Shown: positions 7,422 to 12,960 of the stretch, one piece after another
How positions within the stretch are numbered: position 1 is the stretch's first letter
Layout: each line of letters starts with the position of its first letter
From: Chloroflexota bacterium
Lineage (GTDB): Bacteria; Chloroflexota; Dehalococcoidia; Lucifugimonadales; Australimonadaceae
Reading direction: 5' to 3'
Assembly: GCA_022574265.1 (NCBI GenBank)
Contig: JACZSI010000025.1
Span: forward strand, 1-15,598
DNA length: 15,598 nt
The notes under the pieces: model-generated
The model's database searches: none
Told to the model about the DNA's origin: nothing
Seen by the model: the letters and a program-made list of their open reading frames with translations, nothing else
Translations under genes and position numbers: made by a program

Positions 7422-7452
7422 AAAATAAGGCCTGGTACAGGGGCCTTGTCAA
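7422..7452 (-). promoter_or_regulatory. Sigma-70-type promoter of topA operon
   Basis: Read on the minus strand, a perfect TTGACA (7452-7447) is followed after 19 nt by TATTTT (7427-7422), which matches 4 of 6 bases of TATAAT. The spacer is at the long limit. The start point would fall about 7 nt after the -10, at or next to the topA ATG (7415), which leaves almost no 5' leader. The AT-rich patch stands out against the GC-rich background. Confidence 0.6.
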
Positions 7453-7470
7453 GGGGGTCGCGCCCGCGTG

Positions 7471-8598
7471 CTACGCACGTGCGTCGCGCGTGGTACTGCC
7501 ACGCGCGCGAACGTAATTCATGCGGCCGACCTGCCGGATCTGCCCTTTGAGCTCCATCACCGCAAGCGTTCCCGTGACGCGCGTCACCGGGATCTCGGTG
7601 CGGCGGCTCAGGTCGTCGATATGCTGCGGCTCGGAGTTCAGCGCCTCGTAGAGCGCCGCTTCGTCGCCTGTCTCCGCCTCGAACAGGCCGGGGAGCGGCG
7701 TCTGGTGCGAGGCCACCGCGCTCAGGTTCAGCTCCTCCAGGATGTCCTCGGCCGCCATCACGAGCTTGGCGCCCTCTTGGATCAGCCGGTTCGTGACCGC
7801 GCTCGTCGGCGAGTAGATGCTCCCCGGAACGCAGAAGACCTCCCGGTTCTGCTCGAGCGCCGAGCGGATCGTCGAGAGCGTCCCGCTGCGCTCCGGCGCC
7901 TCGACGACGAGCGTGCCGAGACTCAGACCGCTCAAGACCCGGTTCCGCCGTGGGAAGTGGCGGGCCTCCGGCTTGGTGCCCAGCGGGTACTCGGAGATGA
8001 CGGCGCCCTGCTCCGCGATCTGACGCATCAGGCCGGCGTGCTCGGGCGGGTACGGCACGTCGAGGCCGGAGCCCAAAACGCCGATCGTGCGCCCGCCGGC
8101 CTCCAGCGCCGCCCGGTGCGCGACGCCGTCGATGCCGCGCGCCAGGCCGCTGACGATGGTCACGCCGGCCCTGGCCAGGTCACCGGCTAGGTGGGCCGCC
8201 ACCTCCTTGCCATAGGAGGTGGGCTTGCGCGTCCCGACGACGGTCACGCTCCGCTGGTCGTCGTCCGTCAGCTCGCCCTGCACGTAGAGCACCGGCGGGA
8301 GGTCGTCGATCTCGCGCAGGAGGCGTGGATAGGCCGGGTCGTGCCACGTGAGCACGCCGATCCCCGCCGCCTGGACGCGCTCGAGCTCCTCGTCCGGGTC
8401 GATCTGCGGGCGGACCTCCGTGATGGCGCTGACGACGTGCGGATCGAGCCCCGCGGCCCGCAGCTCGCCGGCGCTGGCGCCCCAAGCCGCCTCGAGCGAG
8501 CCGAAGCGCTCCTCCAGCATGCCGACGCGCACGCGGCCCACGGAGGGCACGCGGGTGAAGGCGATCCAATAAGGGAGGTCGGGGACAAGCGACGTCAT
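7471..8598 (-). CDS. dprA: DNA-processing protein DprA (Smf)
   Basis: DprA loads RecA on incoming single-stranded DNA during natural transformation and is also kept in non-competent bacteria. The 375 residues show an N-terminal SAM/HhH-like region (about 1-75) with YWIAFTRVPSVG. The Rossmann core follows, with VGTRKPTSYG (121-130), VSGLARGIDGVAH (149-161), VLGSGLDVPYPPEH (174-187), FPRRNRVLSGLS (215-226) and EVFCVPGSI (253-261). A C-terminal winged helix (about 310-365, DDLSRRTEIPVTRVTGTLAVMEL cut here as DDLSRRTEIPVTRVTGTL) ends in a basic tail. The ATG at 8598 fits the usual start a few residues before YWIA. Its ribosome site is weak. The gene lies just upstream of topA, a common pairing, but topA has its own promoter. 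No competence pilus or ComEC gene is in the window, so uptake ability cannot be judged. Confidence 0.95.
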   Translation of the reverse strand: MTSLVPDLPYWIAFTRVPSVGRVRVGMLEERFGSLEAAWGASAGELRAAGLDPHVVSAITEVRPQIDPDEELERVQAAGIGVLTWHDPAYPRLLREIDDLPPVLYVQGELTDDDQRSVTVVGTRKPTSYGKEVAAHLAGDLARAGVTIVSGLARGIDGVAHRAALEAGGRTIGVLGSGLDVPYPPEHAGLMRQIAEQGAVISEYPLGTKPEARHFPRRNRVLSGLSLGTLVVEAPERSGTLSTIRSALEQNREVFCVPGSIYSPTSAVTNRLIQEGAKLVMAAEDILEELNLSAVASHQTPLPGLFEAETGDEAALYEALNSEPQHIDDLSRRTEIPVTRVTGTLAVMELKGQIRQVGRMNYVRARGSTTRDARA

Positions 8599-8626
8599 CG
8601 GGCGTGTCTCGCTGGTGCTGTGGATA

Positions 8627-8680
8627 GCTCACGCCATTGTGAGCGGCATTCTACCGCCAGGCGCAAGCCCGCTCTGTCAC
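8627..8680 (-). promoter_or_regulatory. Possible dprA promoter with operator-like dyad
   Basis: On the minus strand a TAGAAT (8653-8648) matches 5 of 6 bases of a -10 box. The only -35-like sequence, GTGACA at 8680-8675, is 21 nt away, which is too far for a standard promoter. Around the expected start point lies a perfect inverted repeat, GCTCAC-N6-GTGAGC (8627-8644), that could bind a dimeric regulator or form a small hairpin at the 5' end of the transcript. It is about 28 nt upstream of the dprA ATG. The regulator is unknown. Confidence 0.3.
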
Positions 8681-8770
8681 CCTGAGCGAAGCGAAGGGTC
8701 TCGTCCCAAGCTCTCGTCGCTCAAGCATCGCACGGCTACGAGGTTCTTCGTCCTTCCGAGGAAGGACGCA
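8675..8770. repeat. Imperfect palindromic intergenic element
   Basis: A left arm with ACCCTGAGCGAAGCGAAGGGT (8679-8699, itself able to fold through ACCCT/AGGGT) continues to CTCGT. The right arm, with ACGAGGTTCTTCGTCCTTCC (8738-8757), is its imperfect inverse: 10 of 13 bases match across the CGAAG...CTCGT part. Inside the right arm is a perfect palindrome, CGTCCTTCC-GA-GGAAGGACG (8749-8768). Neither strand has a U-run after the hairpin, so it is not a standard terminator, although it lies just past the tRNA-Ser genes. It resembles dispersed GAGCGAAGCGAAGG-type elements that I recall from intergenic regions of many environmental genomes. Only one copy lies in this window. Confidence 0.6.
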
Positions 8771-8797
8771 TAGTCAGACGCGCACAGTCAGCAAAGC

Positions 8798-8887
8798 TGG
8801 CGGAGAGAGCGGGATTCGAACCCGCGAGAGGCTTGCACCCCTACACGATTTCCAGTCGTGCCCGTTCGGCCACTCCGGCACCTCTCC
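8798..8887 (-). tRNA. tRNA-Ser(GGA)
   Basis: Read on the minus strand, the 7-bp acceptor stem starts GGAGAGG and closes with TCTCTCC (the last pair is G-U). A GCCGGAGTGGCCGAACGGGC D-arm follows. The anticodon loop CTGGAAA sits on the stem CACGA/TCGTG, giving anticodon GGA for UCC and UCU codons. The long variable arm (GTAGGGGTGCAAGCCTCTC region) is typical of class II serine tRNAs. The T-arm is CGGGTTCGAATCCCG, and CCA is encoded at 8800-8798. It lies 86 nt after tRNA-Ser(CGA). The spacer shows no clear promoter, so the two are probably one transcript. Confidence 0.96.
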
Positions 8888-8973
8888 GCGGGGACGCCCA
8901 GCCCGGCGCGCCCGGCTCATGGGCCGAAGATGGGCGGCCGGGCCCGGCGGCGTGGGTCTGGAGACGGGGGATA

Positions 8974-9065
8974 TGGCGGAGAGAGTGGGATTCGAACCCA
9001 CGGTAGGAGTTGCCCCCTACAACGGTTTTCGAGACCGCCGCCTTCGTCCGCTCAGCCATCTCTCC
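8974..9065 (-). tRNA. tRNA-Ser(CGA)
   Basis: On the minus strand the acceptor stem GGAGAGA pairs with TCTCTCC. The D-arm contains TGGCTGAGCGGACGAAGGC. The anticodon loop CTCGAAA on stem CGGT/ACCG gives CGA, which reads UCG, a frequent serine codon in this GC-rich DNA. A long variable arm (TAGGGGGCAACTCCTA) marks class II. The T-arm is GTGGGTTCGAATCCCAC, and CCA is encoded at 8976-8974. It shares its acceptor and 3' end almost exactly with the neighbouring tRNA-Ser(GGA), so the pair may have arisen by duplication and anticodon divergence. Confidence 0.96.
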
Positions 9066-9075
9066 GCGCCACTCG

Positions 9076-9105
9076 ATTGTAACGTGCCCACGCGGCCCGC
9101 CGCAA
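9076..9105 (-). promoter_or_regulatory. Promoter of the tRNA-Ser pair
   Basis: On the minus strand TACAAT (9081-9076) matches 5 of 6 -10 bases. Eighteen bases upstream is TTGCGG (9105-9100), a weak -35. The predicted start at about 9069 would leave only a few leader bases before the mature 5' end at 9065, as is usual for tRNA genes. It is divergent from the glmU promoter about 50 bp away. Confidence 0.55.
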
Positions 9106-9149
9106 AGCCGCGGCCCCGCTTCGAGGCGCTCGCCCGCCCTTCCGCCGCC

Positions 9150-9179
9150 TTGACACGCCTCCATACGCTCTCATACCAT
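9150..9179 (+). promoter_or_regulatory. Promoter candidate for glmU
   Basis: A perfect TTGACA (9150-9155) is followed after 18 nt by TACCAT (9174-9179), which matches 4 of 6 -10 bases. Transcription would start near 9186 and produce a leader of about 115 nt before glmU. A CATAAC at 9293-9298 could be a second -10 almost at the start codon, but it has no usable -35. Confidence 0.5.
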
Positions 9180-9195
9180 CGGAAGCGAGGTGCGA

Positions 9196-9272
9196 ACCGC
9201 GTCGGACTCCTGAGCGGTGGGACGGACGGTCGCCGGCAAACGTCGGCGTTCCGGTCCGGGCCACCGCCTTTT
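9196..9272 (+). promoter_or_regulatory. Structured glmU leader, attenuator-like hairpin
   Basis: Three nested pairings form one long stem: GCGGTGG 9214-9220 with CCACCGC 9261-9267, CGGAC 9223-9227 with GTCCG 9254-9258, and CGCCG 9231-9235 with CGGCG 9244-9248, closing an 8-nt loop GCAAACGT. CTTTT follows (9268-9272). An upstream ACCGC (9196-9200) can pair with GCGGT (9214-9218), and an upstream CGGAC (9203-9207) duplicates the 9223-9227 arm. Either would compete with the terminator-like stem. The U-run is short, so termination strength is uncertain. I do not recognise a known riboswitch class. Confidence 0.4.
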
Positions 9273-9300
9273 CGTTCCCGGCGTGGGCAAACCATAACGA

Positions 9301-10704
9301 ATGGACTCTTGGACAGCGATCGTGATGGCGGCGGGTAAGGGGGTGCGCATGCGCTCCTCGACACCCAAGGTCCTGCACCGCGTGGCCGGCGTGCCCCTGG
9401 TGGTCCACGCCGTGAACGCGGCCCGCCATGTGAACCCCACCTCGACCTTGGCCGTGGTCTCCCCGGCCAGCCGCGCGGACGTCGCGGCGGCCCTCGGCGA
9501 CGGCGTCGAGTGCGTCGAGCAGCCGGACCCCCTAGGTACAGGCCAAGCCCTCGTGTCGGCGCTCGCGCACGTGCCGGCGGATTGCCAGCACGTCCTCCTC
9601 CTCAACGGCGACAAGCCCCTGCTGCGCGGCGAGACGGTCGCCGAGCTGGCCGAGCTGCACCTGAAGCGCCACGCCGCCGTGACCCTGCTCAGCGCGACCG
9701 TCTCCGAGAAGGAGGCCGAAGACTTCGGCCGCGTGCAGCGCGGCGCTCGCAACAAGCCGATCGCCGTCGTCGAAGCCGCCGAAGCACGGGCGGCCCATGC
9801 GGCGAGCGTCGAGGTCAACGTGGGCGTCTACGCGATCGATGCAGCGTGGCTGCGCGGCGCCATCGCGTCGCTTGAGCGCCACCCCTCGGGCGAGTACTAC
9901 GTGACTGACCTCGTGGGCTTGGCCGTGGCCGAGGGCAAGCGTGTCGAGGCACTCGTGATGGACGACGCGGAGGAGGCCATCGGCGTGAAAACGCGGGCGC
10001 TCCTGGCGCGAGCCGAAGGCGCCATGCAGACCCGCCTGCGCGATGCCGCGATGGCCGGGGGAGCGACGCTCCTCGATCCCGCGACGACGTACCTCGATGC
10101 GACCGTCGAGCTGGCTCAGGACGTGACGGTCCACCCGAACACGTCCATCAGCGGCGCCACGACCATCGGCGCGGGCGCCACCGTCGGCCCGAACGCGCAG
10201 ATCGTCGACTCGTCCGTCGGCCCCGGCGCGACGGTGCGCTCAGCCATCGTCGAATCGTCGACGCTCGAGGCCGGCTCCCACGTGGGGCCGTTCTCGCACC
10301 TCCGCGCGGGGACGCACCTCGGCGAGGGGGCCTACGTCGGCACGCACGTCGAGGTGAAGGCGAGCCGCGTCGGGCGGAACACGAAGATCGGGCATTTCAG
10401 CTACATCGGCGACGCGGTCATCGGCGACGACGTGAATATCGGCGCCGGGACGGTCACGTGCAACTACGACGGCACGACGAAGCACGTCACCGAGATCGGC
10501 GACGGTGCTTTCATCGGCAGCGACAGCATGCTCGTGGCCCCGGTCAAGGTCGGCGCGGGCGCCGTGACGGGCGCCGGGGCGGTCGTCACCCGCGACGTCC
10601 CGCCGGGCGCCACCGTCGCCGGCATGCCGGCGCGAGTCCTGCACCCGGAAGCGGTGCCCGCCGGCGCATCCCAAGACAACGAGGGGGGACATTCCCTTGG
10701 ATAG
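9301..10704 (+). CDS. glmU: Bifunctional UDP-GlcNAc pyrophosphorylase / GlcN-1-P acetyltransferase
   Basis: GlmU makes UDP-N-acetylglucosamine, the precursor for peptidoglycan and surface glycans, in two steps: acetylation of glucosamine-1-phosphate by the C-terminal domain and uridylyl transfer by the N-terminal domain. The Rossmann part shows AAGKGVRMRSSTPKVLH (10-26), QPDPLGTGQAL (74-84), NGDKPLL with metal-binding D104, GEYYVTDLV (197-205) and N173 in EVNVGVY. The left-handed beta helix (about 255-445) carries R335, K353, catalytic H365 in KIGHFSYIGDA, NIGAGTVTCNYDG (379-391) and many hexapeptide repeats. The 467-residue length is normal. K105 next to the metal Asp, where Val or Thr is usual, is slightly odd. 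The ATG has a weak ribosome site. The gene is followed, with an 8-nt overlap, by a CBS-domain membrane protein. Confidence 0.96.
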   Translation: MDSWTAIVMAAGKGVRMRSSTPKVLHRVAGVPLVVHAVNAARHVNPTSTLAVVSPASRADVAAALGDGVECVEQPDPLGTGQALVSALAHVPADCQHVLLLNGDKPLLRGETVAELAELHLKRHAAVTLLSATVSEKEAEDFGRVQRGARNKPIAVVEAAEARAAHAASVEVNVGVYAIDAAWLRGAIASLERHPSGEYYVTDLVGLAVAEGKRVEALVMDDAEEAIGVKTRALLARAEGAMQTRLRDAAMAGGATLLDPATTYLDATVELAQDVTVHPNTSISGATTIGAGATVGPNAQIVDSSVGPGATVRSAIVESSTLEAGSHVGPFSHLRAGTHLGEGAYVGTHVEVKASRVGRNTKIGHFSYIGDAVIGDDVNIGAGTVTCNYDGTTKHVTEIGDGAFIGSDSMLVAPVKVGAGAVTGAGAVVTRDVPPGATVAGMPARVLHPEAVPAGASQDNEGGHSLG

Positions 10705-12013
10705 CGGCAGTACGATCATGGCCGTCCTGTTGGGCGGCACGATGTTGGTGTTCCTAGCCCTTCAGATGGCGGATGCGGCCCTGCCGTTGCTCCGGCAGAG
10801 CCAGGTCCGCGAGTCGCTCGGGGAGCGGGGCATCCGCGAGGCGGCCCTGCGCCGTCTCCGCGCCTCCCGCGAGCAGTACGACGACTTGGTCTGGCTCCTG
10901 ACGCTCGTGAGCGTCGCGGCGGCCTCCGCGCTCACCGTCGGCTTGCTGCTGCGGGCCACGGAGCTTCGCTGGCCGCTGATCGCGCTCGGCGTGGCAGGGC
11001 TCTGGCTGGCCGCCCTCCTGCTGGTGCCCGCCGTGCGCTACGTCGTCCGCGCGCTCCCGGTCCGCAGGCTGGTGGTTGGCGGCGTGATGGTGCAGTTCGC
11101 CCTGTGGCCGCTGCTGCCGCTCCGCCGCCTCAGCCGGTCCGGGCTCCAGCTAGGCGCGGGTCGGGACGCCACCAATGGTCACGCGTCCGACGCGAACGGA
11201 GGCACCGAGGGCGGGGAGCCGCGGATGCCGGTGGAAGACGAGATCGCGGACGAGCCCCTGGAGCAACACGAGCGGGTGATGATCCATGCGATCCTGCACC
11301 TCGACGAAACGCCGGTCCGGGAGCTGATGGTCCCGCGCGTCGACGTCATCAGCGTCGATGTCACCACGCCACTGGACGACGCGGTGCAGCTGATCCTGAA
11401 CAGCGGACACAGCCGGCTGCCCGTCTACGAGGATGGCAAGGACAACATCGTCGGCATCCTCTACAGCCGTGACCTGCTCGCGGCCGGGGCCCGCGGGAAC
11501 CGTGCGGCCTCGTCAGCACTGCGCGACCTCATGCGCCCGGCCTTCTTCGTACCCGAGAGCAAGCGCGTCGACGAGATGCTCACGGAGTTCCAGGAGCGGC
11601 GCGTGCACATCGCCATCATCGTCGACGAGTACGGCGGCGTCGCCGGCATCGTGACCATCGAGGACCTCCTCGAGGAGATCGTCGGCGAGATCCAGGACGA
11701 GTTCGATGCGGACGAGCCGGTCATCGAGCGAGGCCCGTCGGGCGAGGCCGTCGTGGACGCCAGGATGCCGGTCGATGAGTTCAACGCCGAGTTCAACACC
11801 GACATCAGCCCCGAGGGCTTCGACACGCTGGGCGGACTGCTCTACGCGCGGCTCGGCAAGATACCGGAGCCGGGGGACGTGGTGAACGAGAACGGGCTTC
11901 GGCTGCAGGTCATCACCACGACCGGGCGGCGCATCAAGCGCGTCCGCGTGGTGCCGGAGCCCCACGCCACGGGCACTCCGGAGTCCGAGGGTGGCACCAG
12001 CGTGGACAGCTAG
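10697..12013 (+). CDS. HlyC/CorC (CNNM-type) CBS-domain membrane protein
   Basis: This is a 438-residue membrane protein of the DUF21-CBS-CorC_HlyC family, linked to Mg2+/Co2+ transport or resistance, though the substrate is not settled for most members. The N-terminal region has hydrophobic segments at about 7-29, 63-85, 93-115 and 125-141, a DUF21-like domain with weak conservation. A polar linker follows (about 152-190). The CBS pair is at 205-265 (VRELMVPRVDVISVD, GHSRLPVYEDGKDNIVGILY) and 273-330 (HIAIIVDEYGGVAGIVTIED, then LLEEIVGEIQDEFD). A C-terminal CorC_HlyC domain (about 340-420) ends the protein. The TTG start at 10697 is preferred because GAGGGGGG lies 8-10 nt upstream. The first ATG (10718) would lack a ribosome site. 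The 8-nt overlap with glmU implies coupling. Transcription stops at the strong hairpin 27 nt after the gene. Confidence 0.9.
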   Translation: MDSGSTIMAVLLGGTMLVFLALQMADAALPLLRQSQVRESLGERGIREAALRRLRASREQYDDLVWLLTLVSVAAASALTVGLLLRATELRWPLIALGVAGLWLAALLLVPAVRYVVRALPVRRLVVGGVMVQFALWPLLPLRRLSRSGLQLGAGRDATNGHASDANGGTEGGEPRMPVEDEIADEPLEQHERVMIHAILHLDETPVRELMVPRVDVISVDVTTPLDDAVQLILNSGHSRLPVYEDGKDNIVGILYSRDLLAAGARGNRAASSALRDLMRPAFFVPESKRVDEMLTEFQERRVHIAIIVDEYGGVAGIVTIEDLLEEIVGEIQDEFDADEPVIERGPSGEAVVDARMPVDEFNAEFNTDISPEGFDTLGGLLYARLGKIPEPGDVVNENGLRLQVITTTGRRIKRVRVVPEPHATGTPESEGGTSVDS

Positions 12014-12039
12014 TCACGCTCTCACGACAAAAGGCAAAG

Positions 12040-12072
12040 GAAGAGGCCCCGCTCGTCGAGCGGGGCCTCTTC
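12040..12072. terminator. Bidirectional terminator between convergent genes
   Basis: An almost perfect palindrome GAAGAGGCCCCGCTCG-T-CGAGCGGGGCCTCTTC gives a GC-rich stem of about 14 bp once the loop is opened. On the plus strand the stem ends in CTCTTCTTAC. On the minus strand CTTTGCCTTTTG follows. It lies between the ends of the CBS-domain gene (plus) and the lipoprotein gene (minus), and probably serves both. Confidence 0.85.
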
Positions 12073-12099
12073 TTACACGCTGTGCGAAAGCTCGCTCGG

Positions 12100-12582
12100 C
12101 TACTTGACGATCAGCAGGCCGCTGGCCTGGCCGCCCTGGTTGCCCGTGGCAACGATGCTGTAGCCGCCCGAGGCCATCCCGCTAGCCTCCATGTTGAAGG
12201 CGCCACCAGCGTTCGCGGTCGCGGTGCCGAGGGAGACCGAGCTCCCGTCGTCCATCACCGCGCTCACGTCCACCGACTCACCGGAGCCCCAGCCCGTGCC
12301 GTACACGGTGGAGCCGACGACGGTGATGCCCGCGGTGCTCCCGCTACCGGCGGGGCCCGGAGGTCCAGGCGCTCCGGTGGAGCCGGCTGATCCGGCGGAG
12401 CCGGCTGATCCGGCGCTACCTGCCGGGCCCTGAGGGCCGGCCTCACCAGCGGCACCGGCGGCACCGGCGGCTCCCGTGGCGCCCGCGGGGCCATCGGACC
12501 CGGCACAGGCGGCGAGCAGCATGGAGACGATCGCGAGGAGCAGTACGAGCGCAATAGGCTTGGCGCGGAGGAAGCGGTTCAT
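12100..12582 (-). CDS. Small collagen-like lipoprotein
   Basis: This 160-residue protein has a type II signal peptide, with basic N-terminus MNRFLRAK, hydrophobic core and lipobox L23-A24-A25-C26, so it is predicted to be lipid-anchored outside the cell membrane. After the Cys come about 18 uninterrupted Gly-X-Y triplets (28-81), including GPQGPA, four GSA and GAPGPPGPA: a short collagen-like segment. The remaining ~78 residues (ITVVGSTVYGTGWGSGESVD onward) look like an extracellular Ig-like beta-sandwich ending in GLLIVK. I do not recognise a specific family. The ATG at 12582 is chosen because it starts the signal peptide and has AAAGGGGA upstream. The frame stays open further upstream but without signal sequence. 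It has its own strong promoter and converges on the CBS gene. A role as a trimeric surface stalk or adhesin is inference. Confidence 0.82.
   Translation of the reverse strand: MNRFLRAKPIALVLLLAIVSMLLAACAGSDGPAGATGAAGAAGAAGEAGPQGPAGSAGSAGSAGSAGSTGAPGPPGPAGSGSTAGITVVGSTVYGTGWGSGESVDVSAVMDDGSSVSLGTATANAGGAFNMEASGMASGGYSIVATGNQGGQASGLLIVK
12379..12414. repeat. Two perfect 18-bp tandem units in the collagen-like region
   Basis: The unit GGAGCCGGCTGATCCGGC occurs twice in a row (12379-12396 and 12397-12414), with partial copies on both sides. On the minus strand it encodes the GSA triplets. A 9-bp unit, GGCACCGGC, also repeats at 12451-12468 and encodes GAA triplets. In-frame repeats of this sort can change in number by slippage without breaking the reading frame. 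Confidence 0.9.
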
Positions 12583-12673
12583 TGAGTCCCCTTTCCGAGA
12601 TACCATATCGAGTGTGGGCTGATGGCTGCCATGCCGAAAGCGCAGGCCACCATCCGGCCCAGAAACCCGCCCA

Positions 12674-12703
12674 ATCATAGTGACCCGTTTTCCGCACTGT
12701 CAA
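12674..12703 (-). promoter_or_regulatory. Promoter of the collagen-like lipoprotein gene
   Basis: On the minus strand a perfect TTGACA (12703-12698) and TATGAT (12679-12674; 5 of 6 bases) are 18 nt apart. The start would fall near 12667, giving a leader of about 85 nt before the ATG at 12582. This is the best match to a sigma-70-type consensus in the window, so the gene is probably well expressed. Confidence 0.75.
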
Positions 12704-12783
12704 GGGCTTTCCCTTGGCGAGTAGCGGCTTCCGGGCGCGGAAGCACCGCCCAGGCGCCTCGCGCGCGCACTGATGCTCGCCTG

Positions 12784-12811
12784 TTCGCTCACTTTCACGC
12801 TCCGTTATACT
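12784..12811 (+). promoter_or_regulatory. Promoter of tRNA-Arg, perhaps also of the aminopeptidase
   Basis: TATACT (12806-12811) matches 5 of 6 -10 bases. TTCGCT (12784-12789), 16 nt upstream, is a weak -35. The start near 12818 lies a few bases before the mature tRNA 5' end. No further promoter or terminator is visible before the aminopeptidase gene. Confidence 0.55.
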
Positions 12812-12822
12812 GCGAACGCCGC

Positions 12823-12897
12823 GCCCCCGTAGCTCAGCGGATAGAGCACCGGCCTCCGGAGCCGGTGGCGGGAGTTCGAGTCTCCCCGGGGGTGCCA
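12823..12897 (+). tRNA. tRNA-Arg(CCG)
   Basis: The acceptor stem GCCCCCG (12823-12829) pairs with CGGGGGT (12887-12893; the first pair is G-U). The D-arm is GCTC-AGCGGATA-GAGC. The anticodon stem CCGGC/GCCGG holds loop CTCCGGA with anticodon CCG (12856-12858), which reads CGG codons. The variable loop is 4 nt. The T-arm is GGGAG-TTCGAGT-CTCCC, and G plus CCA are encoded at 12894-12897. It lies 63 nt ahead of the aminopeptidase gene on the same strand. Confidence 0.97.
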
Positions 12898-12960
12898 TCC
12901 CCCTCTCGTGCGCCCCGTCGAGCCACATCCGGGCCACGGGCACCTGCCAGGAGCCACGCC

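Noticed and set aside
8634..8651. lac-operator-like TTGTGAGCGG sequence
   Set aside because: Only half the operator matches, no LacI-type regulator or sugar gene is near, and a 10-base match is easily chance.
8749..8768. Rho-independent terminator of the tRNA-Ser genes
   Set aside because: The hairpin is strong but is followed by AAGAACC on the minus strand and CATAGTC on the plus strand. No U-run is present.
12379..12468. CRISPR-like array in the repeated region
   Set aside because: The units are directly adjacent without spacers, are 9 or 18 bp long and encode Gly-X-Y triplets.
12622..12960. N-terminal extension of the aminopeptidase to 983 residues
   Set aside because: The extension would translate through tRNA-Arg(CCG). 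The ATG at 12961 has a proper ribosome site and fits the family N-terminus.
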